Part shown: positions 43,835-53,173 of the stretch, piece after piece
How positions within the stretch are numbered: the first letter of the stretch is position 1
Layout of the letters: each line of letters opens with the position of its first letter
From: Sulfitobacter sp. DSM 110093
GTDB lineage: Bacteria; Pseudomonadota; Alphaproteobacteria; Rhodobacterales; Rhodobacteraceae
DNA length: 64,000 bases
Assembly: GCF_022788715.1 (NCBI RefSeq)
Contig: NZ_CP085167.1
Span: forward strand, 1,919,001 to 1,983,000
Direction: 5' to 3'
The notes under the pieces: model-generated
What the model was told of the DNA's origin: nothing
The model's input: the letters and a program-made list of their open reading frames with translations, nothing else
Database searches by the model: none
Translations under genes and position numbers: made by a program

Positions 43835-45262
43835 TTATTTCTGTGGCCCCTCTAAAGCCAAGCCAAAGGCCGCACGGATTGCGGCCTGGGTTCCGGCACC
43901 ATATAGCCCGTCGATCGCACCCTCATAGAACCCGAAATCCGAAAGCTTGCGCTGCAAAGCTTTGCGGGTATCGCTGTCGAACAGGTTCGGCTCTTCCTGC
44001 ATTAATCCAAGCAGCGTTCCATCCCCCGCCCGCAGCGCGCGATAGAGGTAAAGCGCCGCATCCGCCGCCCCACGTCCAGACACTTTGCCATCGTCGATCA
44101 TCGCGGCAAAGTTGAACATGGCCGCCGGGTGCCGCCTATCGGCTGCGCGGCGGAAATAATCCAGCGCCAGTTCGGAATTGGCCTGCTGCCCCAATGCGCC
44201 CTGTAGATGAATGAAGCCCAAATCGTTCAGAGCAGCAGCATGCCCCCGTTCGGCCGCTGCTTGGTAAAGCTGTAGGGCACGCCTCTGATCCTGTGCAACG
44301 CCCAGACCCTGTTCGTAAAGCTGCGCCAGTTGAAACCGCGCCTCGGGCGATCCGGTTGCCACGGCCTGTTGAAGGAGTTCCGCAGCGGTTTGCGGGTCAT
44401 ACCGCCGATCGTCCTTATCGCTCAGGATCCCAGCCAGTCCAAGCTGAGATCGGGTATCCCCCCGCTGTGCCAAACTCGCCAAATCTGCGGCTTGGTCATC
44501 ACTCAGGCTCGACCATGCGGGGCGCGGCCCGTTTGATCCGTCTGCCCGCTCGCTCCTGCCGATAAAGGTCGGGATGGGGTTCAGCCGTCCAAAGCGTCGC
44601 ACAGAAAGCTTGCCACCGCTTTGGCTGCGCAGATCGGCGCGGAATCGGTCCAACATGGTGCCTATCTCTACCTCTGGCTCTGACAATGCGTCGGCCAATG
44701 TGGCCGCGAAAATGCTCGGGCTTTGACCGCTGTCATCGCAGTACCCAACCTCGCCGGATGTGATGACCAACGTGCCTTGGCGCGGCTCTGGCGGGGGCAG
44801 CGACGATGTCGACTGAAGCGGGGCTGCATGGCAGTTGTCGAGCACCACGAGCCGTATCTGGCGCGCCTTACCCACCGCGCGCAGCAGCGCTGGCAGGGCC
44901 ACCCCCTCGCCCCGAAGCGCAGAGGCCGGAGCCATCGGCGCACCAATTGGAAGCAGAAAACTTTCCCCGCCCGAGGCGATCCGGCGACCTGCATAATAGA
45001 TCACGGCGATATCCGCCGTTTCCGCCTGGAAGGCGAAATCAGAAAGCGCTTTTTTAAGCGCCTCGCTTTCAGCATCAATCAGCGTGGTAACATCAAATCC
45101 TTGTCCCTCAAGCGCGGCAGTCAGGGCGGCGGCATCCTCGCGCGGTCCGTCGGGTACCGCAGCGCCTTCATAGGCGGCCATACCGATCACCATCGCCACA
45201 CGGTCTTGGGCCGCTGCCGCAAGAGGCAGGGTCAGCATTAGCAGGATCGCAGTTAGACGCAT
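43835..45262 (-). CDS. Caspase-fold (peptidase C14-like) protein with Sel1 repeats, catalytic His lost
   Basis: Exported protein of 475 residues (Sec signal 1-19). A caspase/metacaspase-like domain covers about 20-235. The catalytic-His motif YYAGHG reads YYAGRR (Arg93 at the His position), while Cys144 in VVLDNCHAAP is kept, so peptidase activity is unlikely by the usual dyad. Sel1-like helical repeats follow (about 255-405; for example ARFQLAQLYEQGLGVAQDQRRALQLYQ), then a peptidoglycan-binding-like segment near 435-470. Possibly a periplasmic scaffold. It lies between choX and the pha operon on the same strand. Confidence 0.85.
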   Translation of the reverse strand: MRLTAILLMLTLPLAAAAQDRVAMVIGMAAYEGAAVPDGPREDAAALTAALEGQGFDVTTLIDAESEALKKALSDFAFQAETADIAVIYYAGRRIASGGESFLLPIGAPMAPASALRGEGVALPALLRAVGKARQIRLVVLDNCHAAPLQSTSSLPPPEPRQGTLVITSGEVGYCDDSGQSPSIFAATLADALSEPEVEIGTMLDRFRADLRSQSGGKLSVRRFGRLNPIPTFIGRSERADGSNGPRPAWSSLSDDQAADLASLAQRGDTRSQLGLAGILSDKDDRRYDPQTAAELLQQAVATGSPEARFQLAQLYEQGLGVAQDQRRALQLYQAAAERGHAAALNDLGFIHLQGALGQQANSELALDYFRRAADRRHPAAMFNFAAMIDDGKVSGRGAADAALYLYRALRAGDGTLLGLMQEEPNLFDSDTRKALQRKLSDFGFYEGAIDGLYGAGTQAAIRAAFGLALEGPQK

Positions 45263-45381
45263 TTGGCGGGCTCCTTTCGGTCAGCTTCGGTTGGGCGACG
45301 CCGCTCATTAACCTATGCTGGCAGGAAAAGGTTTCCACCATCGTAACATTTTGAAATGAATTTGCCCCTTGCCGCTCGGGC

Positions 45382-45777
45382 TCAAGCGTTGGGCGGAGTT
45401 TCTTCGATTTCCCGGTCTTCTTCTGGCACGTTGAGCGTGGCCCAAGTATCCCCATCCGGCAATTCAGGCGGATTGGGCAGGCAGTCCCGACGGTGGATAT
45501 TCGCCTTGGCCATGAAATTGGCCGAAACGGGCGCGGTGACAAAGATAAAGGCCATGATCAGCAACTCGTGCAGCGACCCCGATCCCGACAGGAAGGAACT
45601 GACCATTGCTGCCAATAGATAGGCGCCGATGCCCAATGTGGCAGCCTTGGTTGGCGCGTGTAGCCGGGTCATCGGGTCGTTCAGCTTGAGCAGCCCGATC
45701 CCGGCGACGACGACAAAGAAACTGCCAATAATCAGCAGCACAGCGACGGCATAGGTGGCGATGATGTCGAGGCTCAT
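45382..45777 (-). CDS. phaG: Monovalent cation/H+ antiporter subunit G
   Basis: Small membrane subunit of 131 residues with three hydrophobic helices and the MnhG/PhaG signature GIGLLKLNDPMTRLHAPTKAATLGIG. The C-terminal tail of about 35 residues is acidic and hydrophilic. It is the last gene of the phaAB-C-D-E-F-G operon, and its start overlaps the end of phaF by 4 bases. The complex exchanges K+ or Na+ for H+ across the inner membrane. Confidence 0.92.
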   Translation of the reverse strand: MSLDIIATYAVAVLLIIGSFFVVVAGIGLLKLNDPMTRLHAPTKAATLGIGAYLLAAMVSSFLSGSGSLHELLIMAFIFVTAPVSANFMAKANIHRRDCLPNPPELPDGDTWATLNVPEEDREIEETPPNA

Positions 45778-46061
45778 TCGATGATATCTCCGCGCAGAAC
45801 GAAACGGGCATAGGCCACGGTCGACACGAAGCCGAGCATGGCGATGATCAGCGCCGCCTCAAAATAGATCTGCGTGCCTTGCAGGATGCCCAGCAAAACG
45901 ATGATGCCGATGGCGTTGATGAACATCGTATCCAGCGCCAGAATACGGTCCCCGGTGCCGGGACCGATCCACAGTCGGATCATCGCCATGAACTGCGCGA
46001 TGGCGACCAGCGTCAGCGCACCGTAGAGCGTGAGGGTCAGAAAATCACTTGCTTGGGTCAT
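45774..46061 (-). CDS. phaF: Monovalent cation/H+ antiporter subunit F
   Basis: Small subunit of 95 residues with three membrane helices and the MnhF/PhaF motif GPGTGDRILALDTMFINAIG. It overlaps phaE and phaG by 4 bases on either side. The length and motif are standard for the family. Confidence 0.92.
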   Translation of the reverse strand: MTQASDFLTLTLYGALTLVAIAQFMAMIRLWIGPGTGDRILALDTMFINAIGIIVLLGILQGTQIYFEAALIIAMLGFVSTVAYARFVLRGDIIE

Positions 46062-46558
46062 ACGAAGATCTCCTTCAAGCGGCGTTCATAGCGGTCTTTG
46101 ATGTCATCGCGCACCGCATCGGGGTCGGTGGCGTCAAGCGCGTGTACCAGCAGGTAGCGGCCGTTGTCTGACAGATCCGCCGACACGGTGCCGGGGGTCA
46201 GTGTGATGGTCCCTGCAAGGATGCTGATGGCTTCCGGCTCTTTCAGGTCAAGCGGCACAACAACCCAAGCGGGCGACATGCTGGCGTTGGATTTGGTCAA
46301 GATGATCCAAGCCACTTGGATATTGGCGATGATGATGTCCCACAGAACCAGCGCTACATAAGCGATCATGCGCATCGGGCGGATGCGGTGGGGCCGGTCG
46401 GTCCACCAACGCGCGGTAAGAACCGGGATCACAATTCCAAGGATCAGGCCAAAGACCGCCATGCCAGCGCTGAATTCATTTTGCAGCAGAATCCAGACGA
46501 CAATCAGCAGCAGGGTCAGGAACGGATGCGGCAAAAGCCAACGGATAGGTCGCATCAT
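46058..46558 (-). CDS. phaE: Monovalent cation/H+ antiporter subunit E
   Basis: Membrane subunit of 166 residues. N-terminal hydrophobic helices (LLPHPFLTLLLIVVWILLQNEF) are followed by a soluble C-terminal domain with the MnhE/PhaE pattern PEAISILAGTITLTPGTVSADLSDNGRYLLVHALD. Its start lies 1 base after the phaD stop. It is required for assembly or activity in Mrp/Pha complexes. Confidence 0.92.
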   Translation of the reverse strand: MMRPIRWLLPHPFLTLLLIVVWILLQNEFSAGMAVFGLILGIVIPVLTARWWTDRPHRIRPMRMIAYVALVLWDIIIANIQVAWIILTKSNASMSPAWVVVPLDLKEPEAISILAGTITLTPGTVSADLSDNGRYLLVHALDATDPDAVRDDIKDRYERRLKEIFV

Positions 46559-46559
46559 G

Positions 46560-48104
46560 TCAATGGGCCTCCTCTTTGCCGTCCGACAGCTTGCCGGGGG
46601 TCTCCAACACGGTGGTCAGGTAACGCTCTGGGCCGAACAATTGATTTGAGATCGCCGTGGCATATTGCGTGGCCGGGCCCGCCAACAGCGTATGCGCGAC
46701 CAGCAGCGCCAGCAGGCCTCCCACCGCGACATAGCTCAGCGCCGATGGCGCCTCGGCTGGGGTGGCCCCCTCTTCGGGCGCGACGCTACGGGACTTCCAA
46801 AAGACGACGCTGCCCGCGCGGCCAAAGCCTACAAGGCTCAGAAGGCTCGCGCCCAAGATCACGGCCCAGATCCAGACCCAAAGCCCGCTTTGCGTGGCGG
46901 CGTCCATGATCAGCAGTTTACCGACAAAGCCCGAAAGCGGCGGCACTCCGACCATGGCAATGGCCGCGACAAAGAACAGGGCCGAGGTCAGCTTGGCCCC
47001 CGCCACCTGCGGCTGCGCGGTCAGATCAAGGTTATCGCGCCCCGCCCGCGCCAGATCGGCAATCAGGAACAGCGCGCCAGCGGCCAGCGTCGAATGCACG
47101 ATATAATAAAGCGCCGCGGCAATCCCTTCGGGCGTGAATAGCGCGATCGAGATCATCACCATGCCCATCGACCCGATCACCGAAAAGGCCACCATACGGT
47201 CCAACTGCTTGGCCGCCAGCACGCCGATCATGCCAAGCGCCAGCGACAGCAACGCGGCGGGCAGCAACCATGTGGTATGCAGATCCGCCGTGGCGGCAAG
47301 GTCAGGCGGGAAGATCAGCGTGTAGACGCGGATGATCGCATAGGCGCCGACCTTGGTCATGATCGCGAAAAGCGCAGCCACCGGGCCGGGCGCTTCGGCA
47401 TAGCTCGAAGGCAGCCAGAAATGCAGCGGCACCACGGCGGCTTTGACCGCGAAGACCATCAAGAGCAGCACCGCTGCGATGCGGATACCCACGGTCGCAC
47501 CTGCGTCGATCAGGGCCACCCGCTGCGCCAGATCGGCCATGTTGAGCGTCCCCGTCTCGGCATAGATGGCCCCAAGCGCGAAAAGGAACAACGTCGAGCC
47601 CAGCAGGTTATAGAGCACATATTGCACCCCCGCCCGCAGACGCGGCGTGCCGCCAGCGTGGATCATCAACCCGTAGGAGGCGATCAGCAGCACTTCGAAA
47701 AAGACGAAGAGGTTGAAAAGGTCGCCCGTTAGGAAGGCACCCATGATGCCCATCAACTGGAACTGAAACAGCGCATGGAAATGCCGCCCGCGTTCGTCCC
47801 ATTTCGACCCGATGACATAAAGCAGGACAAACAGCGCCAGCACCGCAGTCAGCGTGACCATCAGCGTCGACAGGCGGTCGCCCACCAGCACGATGCCAAA
47901 GGGTGCTGCCCAATCGCTGAGTTGATAAAGCATAACCGTGCCGTCAGATGCCTCGACCGACAGGCCAAGCCCGACGACGACCAGCGCCAGCGCCCCAAAC
48001 AGCGACAGTACCCGCTGGATGGTGATGTGATACCGCGCCGCCAACACGATGAACGGTGCCAGAAAGGCGGGCAGCACGATAGGAAGGATTAGCCAATGGG
48101 TCAT
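46560..48104 (-). CDS. phaD: Monovalent cation/H+ antiporter subunit D
   Basis: NuoL/M/N-like proton-translocating subunit of 514 residues with about 14 membrane helices. The central region KAAVVPLHFWLPSSYAEAPGPVAALFAIMTKVGAYAI contains the conserved Lys and His residues of the Complex I-like channel. It overlaps phaC by 4 bases. Mrp-family membership is clear from the operon. Confidence 0.95.
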   Translation of the reverse strand: MTHWLILPIVLPAFLAPFIVLAARYHITIQRVLSLFGALALVVVGLGLSVEASDGTVMLYQLSDWAAPFGIVLVGDRLSTLMVTLTAVLALFVLLYVIGSKWDERGRHFHALFQFQLMGIMGAFLTGDLFNLFVFFEVLLIASYGLMIHAGGTPRLRAGVQYVLYNLLGSTLFLFALGAIYAETGTLNMADLAQRVALIDAGATVGIRIAAVLLLMVFAVKAAVVPLHFWLPSSYAEAPGPVAALFAIMTKVGAYAIIRVYTLIFPPDLAATADLHTTWLLPAALLSLALGMIGVLAAKQLDRMVAFSVIGSMGMVMISIALFTPEGIAAALYYIVHSTLAAGALFLIADLARAGRDNLDLTAQPQVAGAKLTSALFFVAAIAMVGVPPLSGFVGKLLIMDAATQSGLWVWIWAVILGASLLSLVGFGRAGSVVFWKSRSVAPEEGATPAEAPSALSYVAVGGLLALLVAHTLLAGPATQYATAISNQLFGPERYLTTVLETPGKLSDGKEEAH

Positions 48105-48442
48105 GTGCGCTCCTCCGCCTCGGTGCTGGGATCGTCAACGTGATCGTCATTGCCCCCCAAATACGCACCAAGTGCGATCATGACGACCACAGCGGTCATG
48201 CCGAATGAAATAACGATGGCCGTCAGCACCAAGGCCTGCGGCAGCGGATCGGTGTAGCGCGCAGCATCGGTCAGGATCGGCGGCGCGCCTACGGTCAGAC
48301 GGCCCGATGCAAAGAGAAACACGTTCACCGCATAGGTCAGCAGCGAGGTGCCCATGATCACGGGGAAAGTCCGCAAACGCAGCACCAAATACAGGCCAGA
48401 GGCCGTCAGGATGCCAATGGCAGAAGCGACGAGAAGTTCCAT
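48101..48442 (-). CDS. phaC: Monovalent cation/H+ antiporter subunit C
   Basis: NuoK-like subunit of 113 residues with three helices (MELLVASAIGILTASGLYLVLR..., TYAVNVFLFASGR, PLPQALVLTAIVISFGMTAVVVMIAL). The start at 48442 lies one base past the phaAB stop; the longer open frame upstream overlaps phaAB and has no similarity. The symbol phaC here means the antiporter subunit, not PHA synthase. Confidence 0.93.
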   Translation of the reverse strand: MELLVASAIGILTASGLYLVLRLRTFPVIMGTSLLTYAVNVFLFASGRLTVGAPPILTDAARYTDPLPQALVLTAIVISFGMTAVVVMIALGAYLGGNDDHVDDPSTEAEERT

Positions 48443-48443
48443 T

Positions 48444-51302
48444 TTATGCCTCCGCCTTGGTGTTGTCTTCGCGCGATGGGTCAATGTCCATCGGATGATC
48501 CGCCTCAGGCACATGGGCACGGCGCGCAAGCCGCGAGAAGCTTTCCAGCGTCAGCATCACCGCACCAACGACCGCAAGGAACACCCCAAGGTCAAAGAGC
48601 GCCGCCGTGGCCAATTCAAATTTGTAGAAAGGCGGGATGCGCACATAGGTAAAATCCGAGGTCAGGAAGGGTTTGTTAAAGAACCACGAGCCAATGCCCG
48701 TCAGCCCCGCGATCAACACACCGGTGCCGATGATCCCGTGATAGGGATAGCGCAACCGCGCCGAAGCCCAGGCAAAGCCGCTGGCCATATACTGCATCAC
48801 CACCGCGATCGACACGATCAGCCCCGCGATAAACCCGCCGCCCGGCTCGTTATGGCCGCGCAGGAAGATGTAGAAGCCGACCAGCAGCACCACCGGCATG
48901 ATCACGCGGGTCATAACCACCATCATCATTGGGTGACGGTCCCCTGCCCGCGGCTGGTCTGGTTTGCGGTTGAGCAGCCGCGCCCGCACCGGGCCCGAGA
49001 GCAGCGTTTCGGTCAGCGCGTAGATCAGCAGGGCAGCGATGCCCAGCACAATGATCTCGCCATAGGTATCAAATCCACGGAAATCGACGAGGATCACGTT
49101 CACCACATTCGTGCCGCCGCCGCCCTTGTAGGCGTTGGCGAGGTGGAATTCAGAGATGCTCGGCGCGACAGTGTCGCGCAGCAGATAGTGGTAAGACAGC
49201 GCCATGGTCGCCGCCCCCGCCGCGAGGGAAACCACAACGTCGCGCGACCGGCGCAGCACGCTGCTTTCAATCGGTGTGCGGTTGGGCAGGAAGTTCAGCG
49301 CCAGCAGCAGCAGGATGATCGTGACCACCTCAACCGTCAGCTGGGTCATTGCCAAGTCAGGCGCGCTGAAAAAGACGAAACCGGCCGAGACGATCAGCCC
49401 GACGATGCCGATCAGGATCAGCGACAACAGGCGGTTGCGGTGCAGGAAGACAAGCCCACAGGCCGCCGCCACCAGCATCAGCCAGCCCGCGATCTGCACC
49501 GCGTTGGTTGGCTGCAACGCACGGGTCGCGGCCCCGACGGTGCCGGTGGCCCAAGCGTAATAGCCCACCACAACAACGGTCACCGCCATAATAGCGGCAT
49601 AGCGCGAGAAGGCCCCGTTGTGCAGACGCAGCGAGATCGCCTGAGATAGACCGACAAAGGCCGTGATGATGCGGTCAAAGATCGACTTGGCCTCGGGCCG
49701 GGGCGTGGCATCCCAAACACGCAGAAGTGGGGTGAAGAGCGCCAGCAGGATCAGGCCACCAACAACGGCGATGATCGACATATAAAGCGCCGGACCCAGC
49801 CCGTGCCAGATTTTGAAATGCGCCGAGGGAATCTCGGCCGCGCCGCCGAGGACCGAAGCCGTCACCAGCTTCACGAAAGGCTCGGCGAGGAAAGGTGCAA
49901 GGCCGATCACCACCACGGGAATGATCAACAGCGCAGGCGGCAACCAGAGGCCGGGCTTGGGATCATGCGGATGGTCGGGATAGTCGTCACGCTCTTTGCC
50001 CAGGAAGGTATGGCCGATCAGGCGGAAGCTATAGGCCGCCGAGAAAAGCGCGCCAAAGGTCGCAAGCCCCGGCACCAGCCACGGCATGTCAAAGAGCGTC
50101 GTGTGCAGGGTCTCTTCCAGCATCATCTCTTTCGACAGGAAGCCGTTGAGCAGCGGAATCCCCGCCATCGACAGCGCCGCCAGCGTGGCGATGACAAAGG
50201 TCACAGGCATCAGATGCCGTAGCCCGCCCAAACGCCGGATATCACGGGTATGCACCGCGTGATCCACGATCCCCGCCGACATAAAGAGCGCCGCCTTAAA
50301 GGTTGCGTGGTTCAGAATGTGAAACACCGCCGCCATCGCGCCAAAGGCCGTCCCGGTGCCCAAAAGCATGGTGATCAGACCAAGGTGGCTGACGGTAGAA
50401 AACGCCAGCAGCGCCTTGAGATCATGTTTGAACAACGCAATCACCGCGCCCAGCACCATGGTGATCAGACCCGCCGTGGTGACGATGACGAACCATTCGG
50501 GCGTGCCCGAGAGCACCGGCCACATCCGCGCCATCAGGAAAATCCCCGCCTTCACCATTGTGGCGGAGTGCAGATAGGCCGAGACCGGCGTTGGTGCTGC
50601 CATGGCGTGGGGCAACCAGAAGTGGAACGGGAACTGCGCGGATTTGGTGAAACAGCCCAGCAGGATCAGGATCAGCGCGGGCAGATAGAGCGGCGAGGCT
50701 TGGATCATCTCGCGGTTGTCGAGGATTACGCTCAGGTCATAGCTGCCGACGATCTGGCCCAGCAGGAGCATGCCACCAATCATCGCCAGCCCGCCCATGC
50801 CCGTCACGGTCAACGCCATGCGTGCGCCTTGACGGCCTTCGGGCAGGTGTTTCCAATAGCCGATCAGCAGGAAGGACGACAGCGAGGTCAGCTCCCAGAA
50901 GATCAGCAGGATCAGCACGTTATCGCTTAGAACGATACCGACCATCGCGCCTTGGAACAGCAGAAGGTAGGTGAAAAACTCACCCATATGATCATCGCGC
51001 GACAGGTAGGACCGCGCATAGGCGATGATGAGCAGGCCGATGCCAAGGATCAGACAGGCAAAGAAAAAGCCCAGACTGTCCAGCATCAAAGTCAGGTTCA
51101 GGCCAAGCTGCGGGATCCAGTCAACCCGCGCGGTGACCAATTCGCCCGCCAGCACGGCAGGCAGATGCGTCAGCAACCCCACCAGCGCCACGAGTGTGAC
51201 CATAAAGGTCACTCCGGCGCAGGCTTGACGCCCTGCGGAATTCATAAGTCCGGGTAACAATGCACCAAGGAAAGGCAAGGCAACGATAAGGAAGAGGGAC
51301 AC
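48444..51302 (-). CDS. phaAB: Monovalent cation/H+ antiporter subunit A fused to subunit B
   Basis: Largest subunit, 953 residues from the preferred GTG start at 51302 (ribosome site GGAG five bases upstream). An ATG at 51362 would add 20 hydrophilic residues. The N-terminal part is NuoL-like (PFHFWLPHAMAAPTPVSAYLHSATMVKAGIFL, with channel residues). The C-terminal part is the MrpB-like domain (PVVLLVGFYIFLRGHNEPGGGFIAGL...). The A-B fusion defines the six-gene rhizobial pha type, which acts in alkaline pH or K+/Na+ adaptation. First gene of the operon. Confidence 0.95.
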   Translation of the reverse strand: MSLFLIVALPFLGALLPGLMNSAGRQACAGVTFMVTLVALVGLLTHLPAVLAGELVTARVDWIPQLGLNLTLMLDSLGFFFACLILGIGLLIIAYARSYLSRDDHMGEFFTYLLLFQGAMVGIVLSDNVLILLIFWELTSLSSFLLIGYWKHLPEGRQGARMALTVTGMGGLAMIGGMLLLGQIVGSYDLSVILDNREMIQASPLYLPALILILLGCFTKSAQFPFHFWLPHAMAAPTPVSAYLHSATMVKAGIFLMARMWPVLSGTPEWFVIVTTAGLITMVLGAVIALFKHDLKALLAFSTVSHLGLITMLLGTGTAFGAMAAVFHILNHATFKAALFMSAGIVDHAVHTRDIRRLGGLRHLMPVTFVIATLAALSMAGIPLLNGFLSKEMMLEETLHTTLFDMPWLVPGLATFGALFSAAYSFRLIGHTFLGKERDDYPDHPHDPKPGLWLPPALLIIPVVVIGLAPFLAEPFVKLVTASVLGGAAEIPSAHFKIWHGLGPALYMSIIAVVGGLILLALFTPLLRVWDATPRPEAKSIFDRIITAFVGLSQAISLRLHNGAFSRYAAIMAVTVVVVGYYAWATGTVGAATRALQPTNAVQIAGWLMLVAAACGLVFLHRNRLLSLILIGIVGLIVSAGFVFFSAPDLAMTQLTVEVVTIILLLLALNFLPNRTPIESSVLRRSRDVVVSLAAGAATMALSYHYLLRDTVAPSISEFHLANAYKGGGGTNVVNVILVDFRGFDTYGEIIVLGIAALLIYALTETLLSGPVRARLLNRKPDQPRAGDRHPMMMVVMTRVIMPVVLLVGFYIFLRGHNEPGGGFIAGLIVSIAVVMQYMASGFAWASARLRYPYHGIIGTGVLIAGLTGIGSWFFNKPFLTSDFTYVRIPPFYKFELATAALFDLGVFLAVVGAVMLTLESFSRLARRAHVPEADHPMDIDPSREDNTKAEA

Positions 51303-51476
51303 GCGAACTCCTGATCTGGCGGACTGAAAGGTCACCACGTTCTGTAGAAATTTTCCCGGCACCTCAAGCGAAACCGGCCATTAAACGCCAGATTGTCGCA
51401 GGTTACACCGCAGTCCTGCCCCGCGAGATGGCGTTACCGCCGCCCCTATGCCCGCTAGAATGGCCCTCGGGCACCC

Positions 51477-52994
51477 CTATCCCGGTTGAAACAAGTCCCG
51501 GTAGGTTTCGCGCAGCACGTTCTTTTGCACCTTGCCCATCGTATTGCGTGGCAGTTCCGGCAGCACAATCAGCTTACGCGGCTGTTTGAATTTGGCCAGC
51601 GATGCGGACATATCCCCGGCGATCTGCTCAAGGTCCAGTTCCGCGCCCCGGCGCGCCACCAATACCGCCACCACAGTCTCCCCAAAATCGGGATGCGGCA
51701 CGCCGATCACCGCGCTTTCCAGCACGCCGGGTTGGTCATCGAGCAGCAGTTCGACTTCCTTTGGGTAAATGTTGTAGCCGCCCGAAATGATCAGGTCCTT
51801 GTCGCGCCCCACGATGGTGACGTACCCATCCGCATCGCGCCGCCCCAGATCGCCAGTGATAAAGAACCCGTCTTCGCGCAATTCTTGCGCGGTCTTTTCG
51901 GGCATCTGCCAATAACCCTTGAACACATTCGGGCCGCGCACTTCGATGCTGCCGATCTCTCCGTCCGGGAGGATTTCGCCGGTCTTGGGGTCGGTTATCT
52001 TTAACTCCACATCCGGCAGCGGCAGGCCAACAGTGCCCGCGCGGCGCTCCCCTTCATAGGGGTTAGAGGTGTTCATATTCGTTTCGGTCATGCCGTAGCG
52101 TTCAAGGATACGGTGGCCGCTGCGTTCCTCAAAATCCACATGGGTTTCCGCCAAAAGCGGTGCCGACCCCGAAATGAACAGCCGCATGTTCGCTGCCGTC
52201 TCATTGGTAAAGCGCGCGTCATCCAAAAGCCGGGTATAAAAGGTCGGCACGCCCATCATCACGGTGGCGTGGGGCATCTCGTCGATCAGCCGGTCGATGT
52301 CGAGCTTGGGCATGAAGATCATCGCGCCCCCTGCCACCAGCGTCACATTCGTCGCCACGAACAGCCCATGGGTATGAAAGATCGGCAGCGCATGCAGCAG
52401 CACGTCCGCGCTGGTGAAACGCCACAGATCAACCAGCGTCTGCGCGTTCGACAAAAGGTTCGCCTGCGTCAGCATCGCGCCCTTAGAGCGCCCCGTGGTG
52501 CCGGAGGTATAGAGGAAGGCCGCAAGGTCATCCGCCGCCCGCGCGACGGTCTCGAACTTGTCGGAAGCCGAAGTCGCGCGATCCGCAAAGCTGCCATCGT
52601 TCTCCGTGCCCAAGGTCTCAAGCTGACAGCCTGCGGCCTTGGCCACCGGGGCCATCTCATTGCGGCGTGCGGGCTGGCAGACAAATGCCGCCGCCCCGCT
52701 GTCGGTCACGAAATAGCGCACTTCGTCTGCGGTATAGGCAGTGTTGAGCGGCAAAAAGATGACCCCCGACTGCACGCAAGCGGCATAGAGCGCAAGCGCA
52801 TCGGCGGATTTGTCGATCTGCACCGCCAGTCGGTCACCGGGTTTCAGCCCCAGCCCGGTCAGCCCATGGGCGAAACGCGCGGCACGGCCCAGAAATCCCG
52901 CATGGGTCAGCGTCACCCCCCCTTCGAGATGGAGAAAGGCTGTCGTCTTGCCAGCGTGACGGCCAAACAGGGTGTCATAAAGGGGGTTTGCCAT
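51477..52994 (-). CDS. matB: Malonyl-CoA synthetase MatB
   Basis: AMP-forming ligase of 505 residues that makes malonyl-CoA from malonate. The P-loop is YTSGTTGRSKGAML, then ERYGMTETNMNTSNPYEGERRAGTVGLPLP, which includes the Arg used for carboxylate binding in MatB. The C-terminal lysine lies in LPRNTMGKVQKNVLRETY. The ATG at 52994 is preferred over the adjacent GTG. It lies 179 bases downstream of a TRAP transporter operon, as in rhizobial mat clusters. A malonyl-CoA decarboxylase gene is not seen here. Confidence 0.9.
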   Translation of the reverse strand: MANPLYDTLFGRHAGKTTAFLHLEGGVTLTHAGFLGRAARFAHGLTGLGLKPGDRLAVQIDKSADALALYAACVQSGVIFLPLNTAYTADEVRYFVTDSGAAAFVCQPARRNEMAPVAKAAGCQLETLGTENDGSFADRATSASDKFETVARAADDLAAFLYTSGTTGRSKGAMLTQANLLSNAQTLVDLWRFTSADVLLHALPIFHTHGLFVATNVTLVAGGAMIFMPKLDIDRLIDEMPHATVMMGVPTFYTRLLDDARFTNETAANMRLFISGSAPLLAETHVDFEERSGHRILERYGMTETNMNTSNPYEGERRAGTVGLPLPDVELKITDPKTGEILPDGEIGSIEVRGPNVFKGYWQMPEKTAQELREDGFFITGDLGRRDADGYVTIVGRDKDLIISGGYNIYPKEVELLLDDQPGVLESAVIGVPHPDFGETVVAVLVARRGAELDLEQIAGDMSASLAKFKQPRKLIVLPELPRNTMGKVQKNVLRETYRDLFQPG

Positions 52995-53173
52995 CACGGT
53001 GCTCCTCGCGTGTTAGGTGTGGGAAAGCAGACTGCCCCCGCGCGGGATTACAATCGTATTACGCAAGGTAATGCAAGCGGGCGCAAGCCCCTGCGGAGGG
53101 CATGGTGCAGGCAAATGTCGAATTATGGCAATAACTTGTAGGGCGGCGCTGACCCGCGCCGCCCTTGTGGTCT

